Assembly: GCF_029223285.1 (NCBI RefSeq)
Contig: NZ_JARHUJ010000001.1
Location: 682,001 to 746,000, forward strand
DNA from: Paraflavitalea sp. CAU 1676
GTDB taxonomy: Bacteria; Bacteroidota; Bacteroidia; Chitinophagales; Chitinophagaceae
Length of the DNA stretch: 64,000 bases
Direction: 5' to 3'
Made by a program: the position numbers and the translations under genes. Below, one piece after another: positions 16,648-26,005 of this stretch (position 1 is the first letter of the stretch; each line of letters starts with the position of its first letter). The notes under the pieces were generated by a model. That model was not told the origin of the DNA. It did no database searches and was given only the letters and a program-made list of their open reading frames with translations.

Positions 16648-18060
16648 ATGCAAACCACCAAAGCTCATTGGTACAAACGATTGGCTGTAACCATTGGGGT
16701 TGCCGCTACACTTGGCACACAGGCGCAGAAAGGCGCAGTGAAAGTTGTACTAACCGATCCCGCTAACAATATCCTGTTCCAGCATCAAACAACAGCTCCT
16801 GTTTTCGGTAAAAAGGAAACCAGCCCAAACATCATTACCGTCGATGATGGCCCCAAATTTCAGAAGATCGACGGCTTCGGTTGGGCCTTGACAGGAGGCA
16901 GCGCCGGGCATCTGCAACAAATGACGCAGGCCGCCCGCACTGCCTTGTTGAAGGAATTGTTCTCGCCCGAAGCCAGCGGTATCGGTGGTAGCTATATCCG
17001 GCTCAGCATCGGCGCTTCCGATCTCGATGAGAAAGTGTTTTCATACAATGATCTTCCCGCTGGTCAAACCGATACGGCCATGGAGCAATTCGATCTTGGT
17101 CACGACCGCATCGCGGTGATACCAACGGTTAAAGAAATACTGGCCATCAATCCGAATATCACGATCATGGGCTCACCCTGGTCGCCGCCCGTTTGGATGA
17201 AAACCAACAACGATGCCCGTGGAGGAAGCCTCAAGCCCGAGTATTACCCTGCCTATGCGCGCTACTTTGTAAAGTACATAAAAGCCATGCAGGCCGAAGG
17301 TATCCGCATCGATGCCATTACTGTACAAAATGAACCCTTGCACCCGGGCAATACGCCCAGCCTCCTCATGCTGGCGCCCGACCAGGCTTTGTTTGTAAAG
17401 AACCACCTGGGGCCGGCATTCAAAAACGCAGGTATCAAAACGAAGATCATCATCTACGATCACAACGCCGATAAGCCGGAGTATCCTATCTCCATACTTG
17501 ATGATCCCGAAGCGAAGAAATACATTGACGGATCTGCCTTCCATCTCTACGGAGGAAAAATAGAAGCACTTTCGAAAGTTCACGAAGCGCACCCCGATAA
17601 GAATCTCTATTTCACCGAACAGTGGGTGGGCGCACCCGGTAATATGAAAAGGGATATCGCCGAGCACGTTCGTAACCTGATCATTGGAGCATCCCGCAAC
17701 TGGAGCCGCATCGTGATAGAATGGAACCTGTCATCCAATCCGCAGCTCAAGCCGCATACCGATCGCGGTGGATGCGATCGCTGCCTGGGCGCCGTAACCA
17801 TCAGCCAGGATACCGTAAAGCGCAATCCTGCTTATTACATCATTGCTCATGCGGCAAAATATGTACGCCCCGGCTCAGTACGTATCGATACAAACATACC
17901 AGGTGCCCTGCCCAATGTGGCATTCAAAAATCCACAGGGGCAGATTGTGCTGGTGGTACTCAACGACAGCAAAGAATCCGCAACATTCAACGTACAGTAT
18001 AAGAAAAGATCGTTTCCGGCCACACTCAATGCAGGAGCAATGGCCACCTATGTATGGTAA
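16648..18060 (+). CDS. GH30 family beta-glycosidase (copy 2)
   Basis: This 470-aa GH30 enzyme has a signal segment (about 1-27). The family landmarks are FGWALTGGSAGHL, SPWSPPVWMKTN, the acid/base E229 in VQNEP and the nucleophile E324 in YFTEQW. The short C-terminal beta domain ends in LNAGAMATYVW. It is a divergent paralogue of the gene 12 bp upstream and probably acts on a related beta-glucan bond. A strong hairpin with a UUCG loop follows its stop, so mRNA levels of the downstream GH5 and GH2 genes may be set separately. Confidence 0.93.
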   Translation: MQTTKAHWYKRLAVTIGVAATLGTQAQKGAVKVVLTDPANNILFQHQTTAPVFGKKETSPNIITVDDGPKFQKIDGFGWALTGGSAGHLQQMTQAARTALLKELFSPEASGIGGSYIRLSIGASDLDEKVFSYNDLPAGQTDTAMEQFDLGHDRIAVIPTVKEILAINPNITIMGSPWSPPVWMKTNNDARGGSLKPEYYPAYARYFVKYIKAMQAEGIRIDAITVQNEPLHPGNTPSLLMLAPDQALFVKNHLGPAFKNAGIKTKIIIYDHNADKPEYPISILDDPEAKKYIDGSAFHLYGGKIEALSKVHEAHPDKNLYFTEQWVGAPGNMKRDIAEHVRNLIIGASRNWSRIVIEWNLSSNPQLKPHTDRGGCDRCLGAVTISQDTVKRNPAYYIIAHAAKYVRPGSVRIDTNIPGALPNVAFKNPQGQIVLVVLNDSKESATFNVQYKKRSFPATLNAGAMATYVW

Positions 18061-18064
18061 CTAA

Positions 18065-18092
18065 AAAGCTGCGGCCTTCGGGCGGCAGCTTT
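18065..18092 (+). terminator. hairpin with UUCG tetraloop between GH30 and GH5
   Basis: AAAGCTGC-G-GCC (18065-18076), loop TTCG (18077-18080) and GGC-G-GCAGCTTT (18081-18092) form a 12-position stem with one G-G mismatch. The T-tract is short, so partial termination or an mRNA-stabilising structure inside the operon are both possible. Confidence 0.55.
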
Positions 18093-18127
18093 GCTTTATT
18101 CACCCGCAAATCGTAAACCTGCTTTCT

Positions 18128-19861
18128 ATGCGCAACATCATCGCATTGCTCGCCATCATTGTATGCTCCCTGTCATCGTCTGCTCAGGGATATCTTAAAG
18201 CAAGCGGCAAATACATCGTCAACGAAAAAGGAGAAAAAGTGATCCTCCGCGGCATGGGCCTCGGCGGTTGGATGTTACAGGAAGGATACATGTTCAAACT
18301 GAGCAATATCGGCCAGCAATACCGCATCAAAGCAAAAATAGAAGAGGTTGTAGGGAAGGAGAAGACCGCGCAGTTCTACGAAGCCTGGCTCGCCAACCAC
18401 ACCACCAAAGAAGATATTGATTCCATGGCGGCATGGGGCTTCAATTCCATTCGCCTCCCATTTCATTATAACCTGTACACCCCGCCGGTAGAAGAAGAAA
18501 AAGTAGCCGGACAACAAACCTGGCTCAACAAAGGTTTTGAAATGACCGATGCCCTGCTGCAATGGTGCAAGGCCAATAGAATGTACCTCATACTCGATCT
18601 GCATGCAGCACCGGGTGGTCAGGGCAATGATCTCAATATTTCCGATCGTGATCCATCTAAGCCCTCTACCTGGGATAGCGAAGCCAACCAGCAAAAGACA
18701 GTAGCCCTCTGGCGTAAACTGGCCGAGCGGTATGCCAACGAACCCTGGATCGGGGGATACGATATCATCAATGAACCCAACTGGGGTTTCGAAGATCCGA
18801 AAGATGTTCGTGGTACTGCCGAAAACAAGAACGCGCCCCTGCGCAAACTGATGATGGACATTACCAAAGCCATCCGGGAAGTAGACAATAACCACATCAT
18901 CATAATCGAAGGCAATGGCTTCGGTAACAACTATCGTGGCGTGCTGCCCGTGTGGGACAATAACATGGTGCTTAGTTTTCACAAATACGGCAATTTTAAT
19001 AATGCCGACGCCATCCGCAACTTTCTTAACCTGCGCGAGCAACACAATGTGCCCGTTTGGCTCGGCGAGTCTGGTGAAAATTCCAATACCTGGTTCACAG
19101 AAGCAATCTCCCTGGTCGAAACCAATGGCATAGGTTGGGCGTGGTGGCAAAATAAAAAGATGGGACTACGCAACCCCCTCGAAATAAAAGTGCCCCAGGG
19201 ATACCAGGAGTTGCTCGACTATTGGGCAGGCAAAGGCCCAAAACCCAGTGAAGAGCAAGCCTGGAAAACATTGCAGGAGTTTCTCGAAAACCTGAAAATA
19301 AAGAACAACATCCCGCATCCCGATGTAATGGATGCTATGTTCAGGCAGGTGCAAACCACCGCCACCATTCCATTCAAAAAGCACGTGGTCGGTAAAACAG
19401 CGCTTATTCAGGCGGTTGACTTCGACATGGGACGCCAGCGTTATGCCTACTACGATAAGGATACCGCCAGTTACCACTATACGCCCGGCGTAAATACCCG
19501 TGGCAACCGGGGTGGGGCTTACCGGAACGATGGTGTCGATATCCTTTCTGATAACGAAGGGGCTTATATACACGCAATAGAAGATGGTGAGTGGACGCAA
19601 TACACCATCACATTGCCCAAGGCTGGCAGGTACAATATAACATTCAACGTGGCAGCCGCTGCCGACACTGGCCGCATAGCCGTATTGATCGGCGAAACAA
19701 CCGCCATCGGCGAGATCCAGGTACCCAATACCGGCGGAGAAAAGAATTGGCAAAACACACAACCGCAATACCTTTATCTGAAAGGGACAACCCTCCAGAT
19801 CCGGGTATTGGCCACAAAGGGCGGATTCAACCTGCGCAATATTCAGCTGAGCAGGAAATGA
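18128..19861 (+). CDS. GH5 family glucanase with C-terminal carbohydrate-binding module
   Basis: This 577-aa secreted enzyme has a signal peptide (about 1-19), a GH5 catalytic domain (about 22-385) and a C-terminal beta-sandwich module (about 420-577) of CBM6/35 character. The acid/base is E216 in YDIINEPNWG and the nucleophile E314 in VWLGESGENS. The opening GMGLGGWMLQEGYMF matches GH5 enzymes that act on beta-glucans such as exo-beta-1,3-glucanases and cellulases; the exact subfamily is not determined. The module should bring the enzyme to an insoluble glucan. It lies between GH30 and GH2 genes on the same strand. Confidence 0.9.
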   Translation: MRNIIALLAIIVCSLSSSAQGYLKASGKYIVNEKGEKVILRGMGLGGWMLQEGYMFKLSNIGQQYRIKAKIEEVVGKEKTAQFYEAWLANHTTKEDIDSMAAWGFNSIRLPFHYNLYTPPVEEEKVAGQQTWLNKGFEMTDALLQWCKANRMYLILDLHAAPGGQGNDLNISDRDPSKPSTWDSEANQQKTVALWRKLAERYANEPWIGGYDIINEPNWGFEDPKDVRGTAENKNAPLRKLMMDITKAIREVDNNHIIIIEGNGFGNNYRGVLPVWDNNMVLSFHKYGNFNNADAIRNFLNLREQHNVPVWLGESGENSNTWFTEAISLVETNGIGWAWWQNKKMGLRNPLEIKVPQGYQELLDYWAGKGPKPSEEQAWKTLQEFLENLKIKNNIPHPDVMDAMFRQVQTTATIPFKKHVVGKTALIQAVDFDMGRQRYAYYDKDTASYHYTPGVNTRGNRGGAYRNDGVDILSDNEGAYIHAIEDGEWTQYTITLPKAGRYNITFNVAAAADTGRIAVLIGETTAIGEIQVPNTGGEKNWQNTQPQYLYLKGTTLQIRVLATKGGFNLRNIQLSRK

Positions 19862-19901
19862 TCAGTAAACCCTAACCGTACCCATCGAAAATTACCGGGC
19901 A

Positions 19902-22595
19902 TTGAAACACATCATCACCCTAGTAGCAGGCCTGCTTTGTGGCCAGTTACAAGCACAAATAGGCACACCTGCTGCACGCACGGTCGTAGGCATCAATGAA
20001 GACTGGAAGTTTATCAAAGAGTCCACGCTGTTGTCTACTCCCGAATCCCAAAGCAAAGCTGTCTGGCAGTCAGTCAACCTACCGCATACCTGGAATGTGG
20101 CCGACGTGATGGATGACGAACCTGGCTATTACCGCGGCAAGGGATTTTATATAAAGAACGTCAGCATCGACCCTGCCTGGAAAAATAAAAAGGTCAACCT
20201 GTATGTGGAAGGGGCCAACCAGGAGGCGGATGTGTTGGTGAACGGTAAGTTGGCAGGTAAACATATTGGTGGCTATACAGGCTTCAATATAGCCATCAGC
20301 CAATACCTGCAATACGACGAAAACACAAATAGCAACAGGATAGAGATACATGTCAACAATCGTCACAACGAGAACATCCCACCGCTAACAGCCGACTTCA
20401 CCTTTTACGGAGGTCTCTACCGCGATTGCTGGCTCATCGCCACCAACAATATCCATTTCACCGTGGCGGATAATGGATCTTCGGGAGTATACATCACCAC
20501 GCCAAAGGTCAATGCAGAAGCAGCTACCGTTCACCTGGCATCTACGATCAGCAATGAAACGGCAAAGCCGCAAAAGCTGAAGGTGATCACCAGCATCCGC
20601 GATAAAGCCGGTAATTTTGTGCAGGAGATCACAAGCCTGGTAAATGTCAAAGCCAACAGCGAGCAAACATTTCAACAGGATAGTAAGCCCATCGCGAAAC
20701 CGGAACTATGGTCGCCCGAGCACCCCTACTTGTATACGGCCACGACCATCATCACCGATGCAAAGACCGGCGAACTGTTCGATCAGCTATCGAACACGGT
20801 AGGTTTCCGCTGGTTTTCATTTGATGCTGATAAAGGCTTTTTCCTCAATGGAGCTCCTTACAAACTCGTTGGTTCCAGCCGCCACCAGGATTACAGTGGC
20901 CTTGGCAACGCAGTACCCGATGAGCTGGCACGAAAAGATGTTCAATGGCTCAAGCAAATGGGCGGCAATTTCCTGCGCATCGCACACTATCCGCAAGATC
21001 CTTCGATCCTGAAAGCATGCGATGAATTGGGAATACTCTCATCGGTAGAAATACCCGTGGTGAACGAGATCACTGAAACAGACAGTTTTTACAACAACTG
21101 TTTGAACATGCAGGTGGAAATGATCCGCCAAAATTACAACCACCCCAGCATCATCATCTGGTGCTATATGAATGAAGTGCTGCTCAGGCCGCATTTCAAC
21201 AACGACAAACCACGGCAGGAAACTTACTTCGCCAATATAGCGCGGTTAGCCCGCATGCTCGATAGCACAACACGCAAGGAAGATCCAACACGCTATACCA
21301 TGCTGGTAAATCATGGCGATTTCAACCGGTATAGGGATGTAGGTCTCACGGCCATACCAATGCTGGTGGGGTGGAATCTCTATTCAGGCTGGTATGGTGG
21401 TGCCCTCACCGATTTTCCTGCCTTCCTCGACAGGCACCACAAAGAATTGCCCGATAAGCCTTTGCTGGTAACCGAATACGGAGCCGACGCTGACCCACGC
21501 ATACACAGCCTGCATCCCGTTCGCTTCGACAAGAGTATAGAATATACCACAGCATTTCACCAATACTATCTCACCGAAATGCTGAAACGACCATTCGTAG
21601 CAGGCGCTATGTTGTGGAACCTGGCCGATTTCAATTCCGAAGGCCGCGAAGAGACCATGCCCCACATCAACAACAAAGGCCTCTTGCGATGGGATCGCAC
21701 ACCCAAGGATCCGTATTACTATTATCAGGCAGCACTGCGTAAAGACCCTATCCTCAAAATACTGGGGGGTGATTATGTAAACCGTAGTGGAATAGCGGAT
21801 AGCAACGCCAACAGCTGCAGACAACCTGTTCAGGTCGCTACCAATCTCGATTCGGTAACATTGTTCATCAATGGCAAGTCGCTGGGCGCGCGTCGCAGCA
21901 ATAATGGATTGGTCGAATGGAACGTGCCGTTCGCAAATGGGGGCAACATCCTGCAGGTGCAAGCCCAAAAGAACGGCCAACTGATCTCCGATCAGCTCAG
22001 TGTCGACTTTCACATGTTGGCCGATAAGGTGAATGATCCCATGTTACCCTTCACGCAAATAAATGTCTTGTTGGGAGCCGATCGTTATTATGTCGATGAA
22101 CAGCGAAAGCAAACCTGGATACCCGATCGACCGTATCGCCAGGGTGGGTGGGGGCACGTAGGAGGCAATCCGTTTAGAATATCCAACAACAACCGGTTGC
22201 CTTACGGAACCGATAAGAACATGGTGGCTACCGAAGATGATCCCATCTATCAAACGCAGCAAATCGGAATCAGCGAATACCGCCTCGATGTGCTCCCCGG
22301 CAACTATGAGATCACCCTTCACTTTGCAGAACTGCTTGGCGGAACGGTGAAAGGCCTGCCCTATAACCTCAGTGCCGAATTACGTAAGGAAGACGAAGTG
22401 CAGCGTAGTTTCAATGTGAGCATCAACAATATCCGCGTGTTGGAAAACTTCGATATTGGTCGCCAATACGGCATCGCCAAAGCAGTCGCCAAAAAGTTTA
22501 CAATAACTGTCATAAGCCGGGAAGGCATCCAGATAAAGTTTGATCCCATCAAAGGTGAACCCGTACTCAATGCCATTCAGGTAAAAAAGCTATAA
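19902..22595 (+). CDS. GH2 family beta-glycosidase with C-terminal malectin domain
   Basis: This 897-aa protein starts at a TTG, chosen because a good signal peptide (KHIITLVAGLLCGQLQA) begins there and no ATG is suitable. Order of domains: sugar-binding jelly roll (about 30-190), immunoglobulin-like (195-300), the (beta/alpha)8 domain (300-600) with acid/base E425 in CYMNEV and nucleophile E525 in VTEYGAD, a further Ig-like part (610-705), and a malectin domain (about 710-897) with QGGWGHVGG and ITLHFAELLGG. GH2 activities include beta-galactosidase, beta-glucuronidase and beta-mannosidase; which applies cannot be read here. A terminator follows at 22648. Confidence 0.92.
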   Translation: MKHIITLVAGLLCGQLQAQIGTPAARTVVGINEDWKFIKESTLLSTPESQSKAVWQSVNLPHTWNVADVMDDEPGYYRGKGFYIKNVSIDPAWKNKKVNLYVEGANQEADVLVNGKLAGKHIGGYTGFNIAISQYLQYDENTNSNRIEIHVNNRHNENIPPLTADFTFYGGLYRDCWLIATNNIHFTVADNGSSGVYITTPKVNAEAATVHLASTISNETAKPQKLKVITSIRDKAGNFVQEITSLVNVKANSEQTFQQDSKPIAKPELWSPEHPYLYTATTIITDAKTGELFDQLSNTVGFRWFSFDADKGFFLNGAPYKLVGSSRHQDYSGLGNAVPDELARKDVQWLKQMGGNFLRIAHYPQDPSILKACDELGILSSVEIPVVNEITETDSFYNNCLNMQVEMIRQNYNHPSIIIWCYMNEVLLRPHFNNDKPRQETYFANIARLARMLDSTTRKEDPTRYTMLVNHGDFNRYRDVGLTAIPMLVGWNLYSGWYGGALTDFPAFLDRHHKELPDKPLLVTEYGADADPRIHSLHPVRFDKSIEYTTAFHQYYLTEMLKRPFVAGAMLWNLADFNSEGREETMPHINNKGLLRWDRTPKDPYYYYQAALRKDPILKILGGDYVNRSGIADSNANSCRQPVQVATNLDSVTLFINGKSLGARRSNNGLVEWNVPFANGGNILQVQAQKNGQLISDQLSVDFHMLADKVNDPMLPFTQINVLLGADRYYVDEQRKQTWIPDRPYRQGGWGHVGGNPFRISNNNRLPYGTDKNMVATEDDPIYQTQQIGISEYRLDVLPGNYEITLHFAELLGGTVKGLPYNLSAELRKEDEVQRSFNVSINNIRVLENFDIGRQYGIAKAVAKKFTITVISREGIQIKFDPIKGEPVLNAIQVKKL

Positions 22596-22647
22596 AGCCG
22601 ATAGGCGCAGCAGCCTATTGGTAACTTGCTCTTGCTAAAGTAAACCA

Positions 22648-22679
22648 GGGTGTATCCGCAAAAGGGATACACCCTTTTT
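22648..22679 (+). terminator. terminator after the GH2 gene
   Basis: GGGTGTATCC (22648-22657), a 7-nt loop, and GGATACACCC (22665-22674) form a perfect 10-bp stem, followed by five T. It closes the GH30-GH30-GH5-GH2 transcript. Confidence 0.85.
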
Positions 22680-22859
22680 ATTGCGCCTTAGGGCAGTCTC
22701 TGCAGAATTGAACGACTGCCGTATCGTAAGCGGACACCAGCAAATATAAAAAACTACATTTTAGTGTTGATAATCAGTAGTTTGAATAACCGGCATCTTT
22801 TTGGTAAATTCAAAGCCTGTAACAATCACATGACCCCGAAAGGTCACCAAAACGAATAG

Positions 22860-25244
22860 ATGGTCAGTAGTTATTTCAAAATAGCCCTGCGCAATATCAT
22901 TAGGAACAAAGCCCATACGTTCATTAATGTTACCGGACTATCTGCCGGGATAGCTGTAGCGATCCTGATCGGCTTATGGATGTACGATGAGTTGGCATAT
23001 GACACAATCCACAACAACTACGATCGCATAGCCAAGATCAGGCAGCACATTACGGTTAACGGAGAAGTCAAGACCGATAAAGCGGTACCCTTCCCCCTGG
23101 CTACTGAATTAAACACACACCATAATAACTATTTCAAATACGTGGTATTGTCCTCACATCGGGCAACACATTTGCTGGGCACAGACAATAAACAATTATC
23201 GCAACATGGAGTTTACCTCGGGCCGCAGGCGCCCGATATGTTGAGCCTGCAAATGATCAAGGGAACACGCAATGGCCTTATGGATCCATCGTCGATCCTA
23301 TTATCCCGCTCAGCAGCCAAAGCCCTGTTCGGCGGTGCTGATCCTGTTGATCAGATCTTGCAGATCGACAACCAGGAAAAGGTAAAAGTAACAGGCGTGT
23401 ATGAAGACCTCCCGGCCAATTCAACTTTCACCAACGTAAAGTTTATCGCGCCATTTCAATTATACCTGAAAAACGCACCTTGGGTGCGTAGTGCAGAACA
23501 GTCCTGGGATAAAAACCCGGTACAGGCATATGTACAGTTGCAGGAAGGAGTAAGGATGGATCAGGCATCCTTGCTCATTCGCGAAATGAAAAAACAAAGA
23601 GCTGGGGCCGAACAGGCAAAATACAATCCTATCCTTTTCCTCGAACCCATGAGCCGGTGGCGATTGTACGCGGAGTATGAGAATGGAGTCAACATCGGTG
23701 GACGCATCAAATACGTGTGGATGTTCGGGATCATTGGTGCATTTGTGTTGTTGCTTGCTTGTATCAACTTTATGAACCTGAGTACCGCCCGCTCCGAAAA
23801 AAGAGCCCGCGAGGTGGGTGTTCGAAAAGCGATCGGCTCCATGCGGGTACAAATTATCGCACAATTCTATTTCGAGGCCATGATGGTAGCGGCCCTGGCA
23901 TTTTTGGGAGGATTGTTGCTGGTGCAAACATTACTGCCCTTCTTTAACCGGGTGGCAGGCAAAAGCATTGCCATGCCTTGGAGCGAGCCGATTTTTTGGG
24001 CTGCCGGGGCTGCGGTAACACTAATTACCGGGTTGATTGCAGGTTCTTACCCTGCTTTATATCTTTCATCCTTCCATCCGGTGAAAGTATTGAAGGGAAC
24101 ATTCCGGGTGGGAGAATGGGCCACCCTGCCCCGTAAAGTATCGGTAGTAGTGCAATTCGCCGTAACGATAGCGCTGATCATTTGTACGATCGTGGTCATA
24201 CGTCAAATGGAATATGCCAAAAGCCGCCCGGTTGGGTACAAGCAGGAATTGCTCGTGAGTCTGGCAACGCACCCTGGCGGCAATCCCCATCGGTTTACGC
24301 TCATCAGGGAAGAATTGGTCCGTGAAAAAGTGATCACGGCCATGGCTGGCTCGCAGGCTCCCGCAACAGACACCTGGGGCTCAGAAGTCAACCTGCACTG
24401 GAAAGGGAAAGATCCCAATGCAACCATCGAATTTCCAGTAACAGGCGTATCGCTCGATTATGGAAAAACCATCGGGTGGCAGATTGTGGCGGGCAGGGAT
24501 TTTGCCGCCGGTTTTGCCACCGATTCAAATGCCTTTATCATCAACGAAGCAGCAGTGCAGTACATGGGGCTGAAAGATCCCGTGGGGCAAACCATCACCT
24601 GGGGCAATGCTCCGTGCACTATAATTGGTGTAGTAAAAAACATGCTTACGGAATCGCCTTATGAGCAAGTGCGACCGTCTTTGTATTGGCGTATGGACGC
24701 CCATTCCAATTATGTCTTCGCAAAACTCAATCCTGCTATGGGGGCCAGTCCTGCCCTGCAACGCATGGAGGAAGTCTTTCGTAAATACGATCCCGCAGCA
24801 CCGTTCGAATACAGGTTTGTAGATGAGGACTATCAGCAAAAGTTTGGCAACGAAGAGAAAGTAAGCAATCTGGGGGCTTTTTTTACAGCCTTAGCCATAC
24901 TCATATCCTGTATGGGATTATTCGGGTTGGCCTCTTTCATGGCCGAACAGCGGACCAAAGAGATCGGAGTCCGTAAAGTATTGGGGGCAACAGTCTGGAG
25001 TATTTGGACCTTGCTCACCCGGGAATTTTGTTGGCTCGTGTTGATAGGGCTGTTAATTGCTGTACCCATCGCCTGGTATGGCATGCATCAGTGGTTGCAA
25101 AACTATGAGTATCGCACCAGCATCACCTGGTGGATAGTGGCTGCCACAGCAGCAGGCGCATTGCTGCTCACGATACTCACAGTGAGCTATCACGCAATTC
25201 GCGCGGCCCTTGCCAATCCGGTAAGAAGTTTGCGCACTGAATAA
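22860..25244 (+). CDS. ABC transporter permease of the MacB/FtsX type
   Basis: This 794-aa protein has the layout of large Bacteroidetes MacB-like permeases with two FtsX units. A first membrane helix (about 20-42) follows ALRNIIRNKAHTFINV; a periplasmic MacB_PCD domain (about 45-240) comes next; then three helices with the first FtsX domain (about 285-410; KRAREVGVRKAIGS). A second periplasmic part (about 465-640) and a second FtsX domain (about 670-790; QRTKEIGVRKVLGA) follow. Such proteins are mechanotransmission partners of an ATPase. No ATPase gene is adjacent, so the partner must be elsewhere. The substrate is unknown. Confidence 0.9.
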   Translation: MVSSYFKIALRNIIRNKAHTFINVTGLSAGIAVAILIGLWMYDELAYDTIHNNYDRIAKIRQHITVNGEVKTDKAVPFPLATELNTHHNNYFKYVVLSSHRATHLLGTDNKQLSQHGVYLGPQAPDMLSLQMIKGTRNGLMDPSSILLSRSAAKALFGGADPVDQILQIDNQEKVKVTGVYEDLPANSTFTNVKFIAPFQLYLKNAPWVRSAEQSWDKNPVQAYVQLQEGVRMDQASLLIREMKKQRAGAEQAKYNPILFLEPMSRWRLYAEYENGVNIGGRIKYVWMFGIIGAFVLLLACINFMNLSTARSEKRAREVGVRKAIGSMRVQIIAQFYFEAMMVAALAFLGGLLLVQTLLPFFNRVAGKSIAMPWSEPIFWAAGAAVTLITGLIAGSYPALYLSSFHPVKVLKGTFRVGEWATLPRKVSVVVQFAVTIALIICTIVVIRQMEYAKSRPVGYKQELLVSLATHPGGNPHRFTLIREELVREKVITAMAGSQAPATDTWGSEVNLHWKGKDPNATIEFPVTGVSLDYGKTIGWQIVAGRDFAAGFATDSNAFIINEAAVQYMGLKDPVGQTITWGNAPCTIIGVVKNMLTESPYEQVRPSLYWRMDAHSNYVFAKLNPAMGASPALQRMEEVFRKYDPAAPFEYRFVDEDYQQKFGNEEKVSNLGAFFTALAILISCMGLFGLASFMAEQRTKEIGVRKVLGATVWSIWTLLTREFCWLVLIGLLIAVPIAWYGMHQWLQNYEYRTSITWWIVAATAAGALLLTILTVSYHAIRAALANPVRSLRTE

Positions 25245-25328
25245 TTTGTGTCAACGCCAGGCAAACAGACTGTTATCAAGTGCAGCTTATGGGAAACGCA
25301 GGGTTAGTCAAGCAGCCCTATCTAACAG

Positions 25329-25946
25329 CTACGACCAGAATTTCCACCAGGGCTTTTGAAGGCTTTTAAGATATTGTCCGGTGGTCTTTGCAGTACTCTT
25401 GCCTTTAATGACTGTCCATTCATATTCATGGTAGTTACGTTGGATCGTCAGACCAAAATGTTCGCAGTATTTTTCGATGTCATCAAAGTCAAAGCTATCA
25501 TCGTCAGCTTCCTCCGTTTGAACAACCTTTAAGGTTGCGCCTTGCTCGCACGCCAGCGGCTCGCCAAAATTGACCGGTTCAAAATCCTCCGAATAACAGT
25601 ATTCCAGCTCACGTTTCAATTCGCCGTTTTCGTACAATGCAAAGTAGTAGTACATCGAAACACTCTGTGCCATCGTTATGATCACTTTGGTCTTGAACTC
25701 CGAGGAAAGTTGTTTGCACCATTCGGGCAATTTGTGGGCGCTATTGTACACCACGGTCACCCAGCGGGGCTGTGTGGCGGTAAATACCAGGTAGCTGGGC
25801 AAAGGATCGCCCATTAAAAAGCTGGCATAATGATCTTTGGGAAAACTGGAGTAGGTGGCAGTTGCAATCCCGCTCAAAGATTTGAGCCTTGCCGTCAACC
25901 CCTGCACATCGGCAGTGTTGACATAAAATTTGGTCCAGGTGGCCAT
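25329..25946 (-). CDS. unknown protein, 205 aa
   Basis: I do not recognise this family. The protein begins MATWTKFYVNTADV, has no signal peptide or membrane segment, contains an acidic patch (EEADDDSFDFDD, about 148-160) and ends with an aromatic basic tail (KPWWKFWS). The ATG at 25946 is preferred; a GTG at 26006 would add 20 residues and overlap the upstream stop by one base (TAGTG), which would couple translation to the neighbour. Both genes run away from the large helicase-nuclease gene. Function is open. Confidence 0.6.
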   Translation of the reverse strand: MATWTKFYVNTADVQGLTARLKSLSGIATATYSSFPKDHYASFLMGDPLPSYLVFTATQPRWVTVVYNSAHKLPEWCKQLSSEFKTKVIITMAQSVSMYYYFALYENGELKRELEYCYSEDFEPVNFGEPLACEQGATLKVVQTEEADDDSFDFDDIEKYCEHFGLTIQRNYHEYEWTVIKGKSTAKTTGQYLKSLQKPWWKFWS

Positions 25947-26005
25947 AGTGCAATCGAAAGGGGTTAAGGGGTTATCGTGTTGGTTAAGACCAACTGAAAT
26001 TACCA

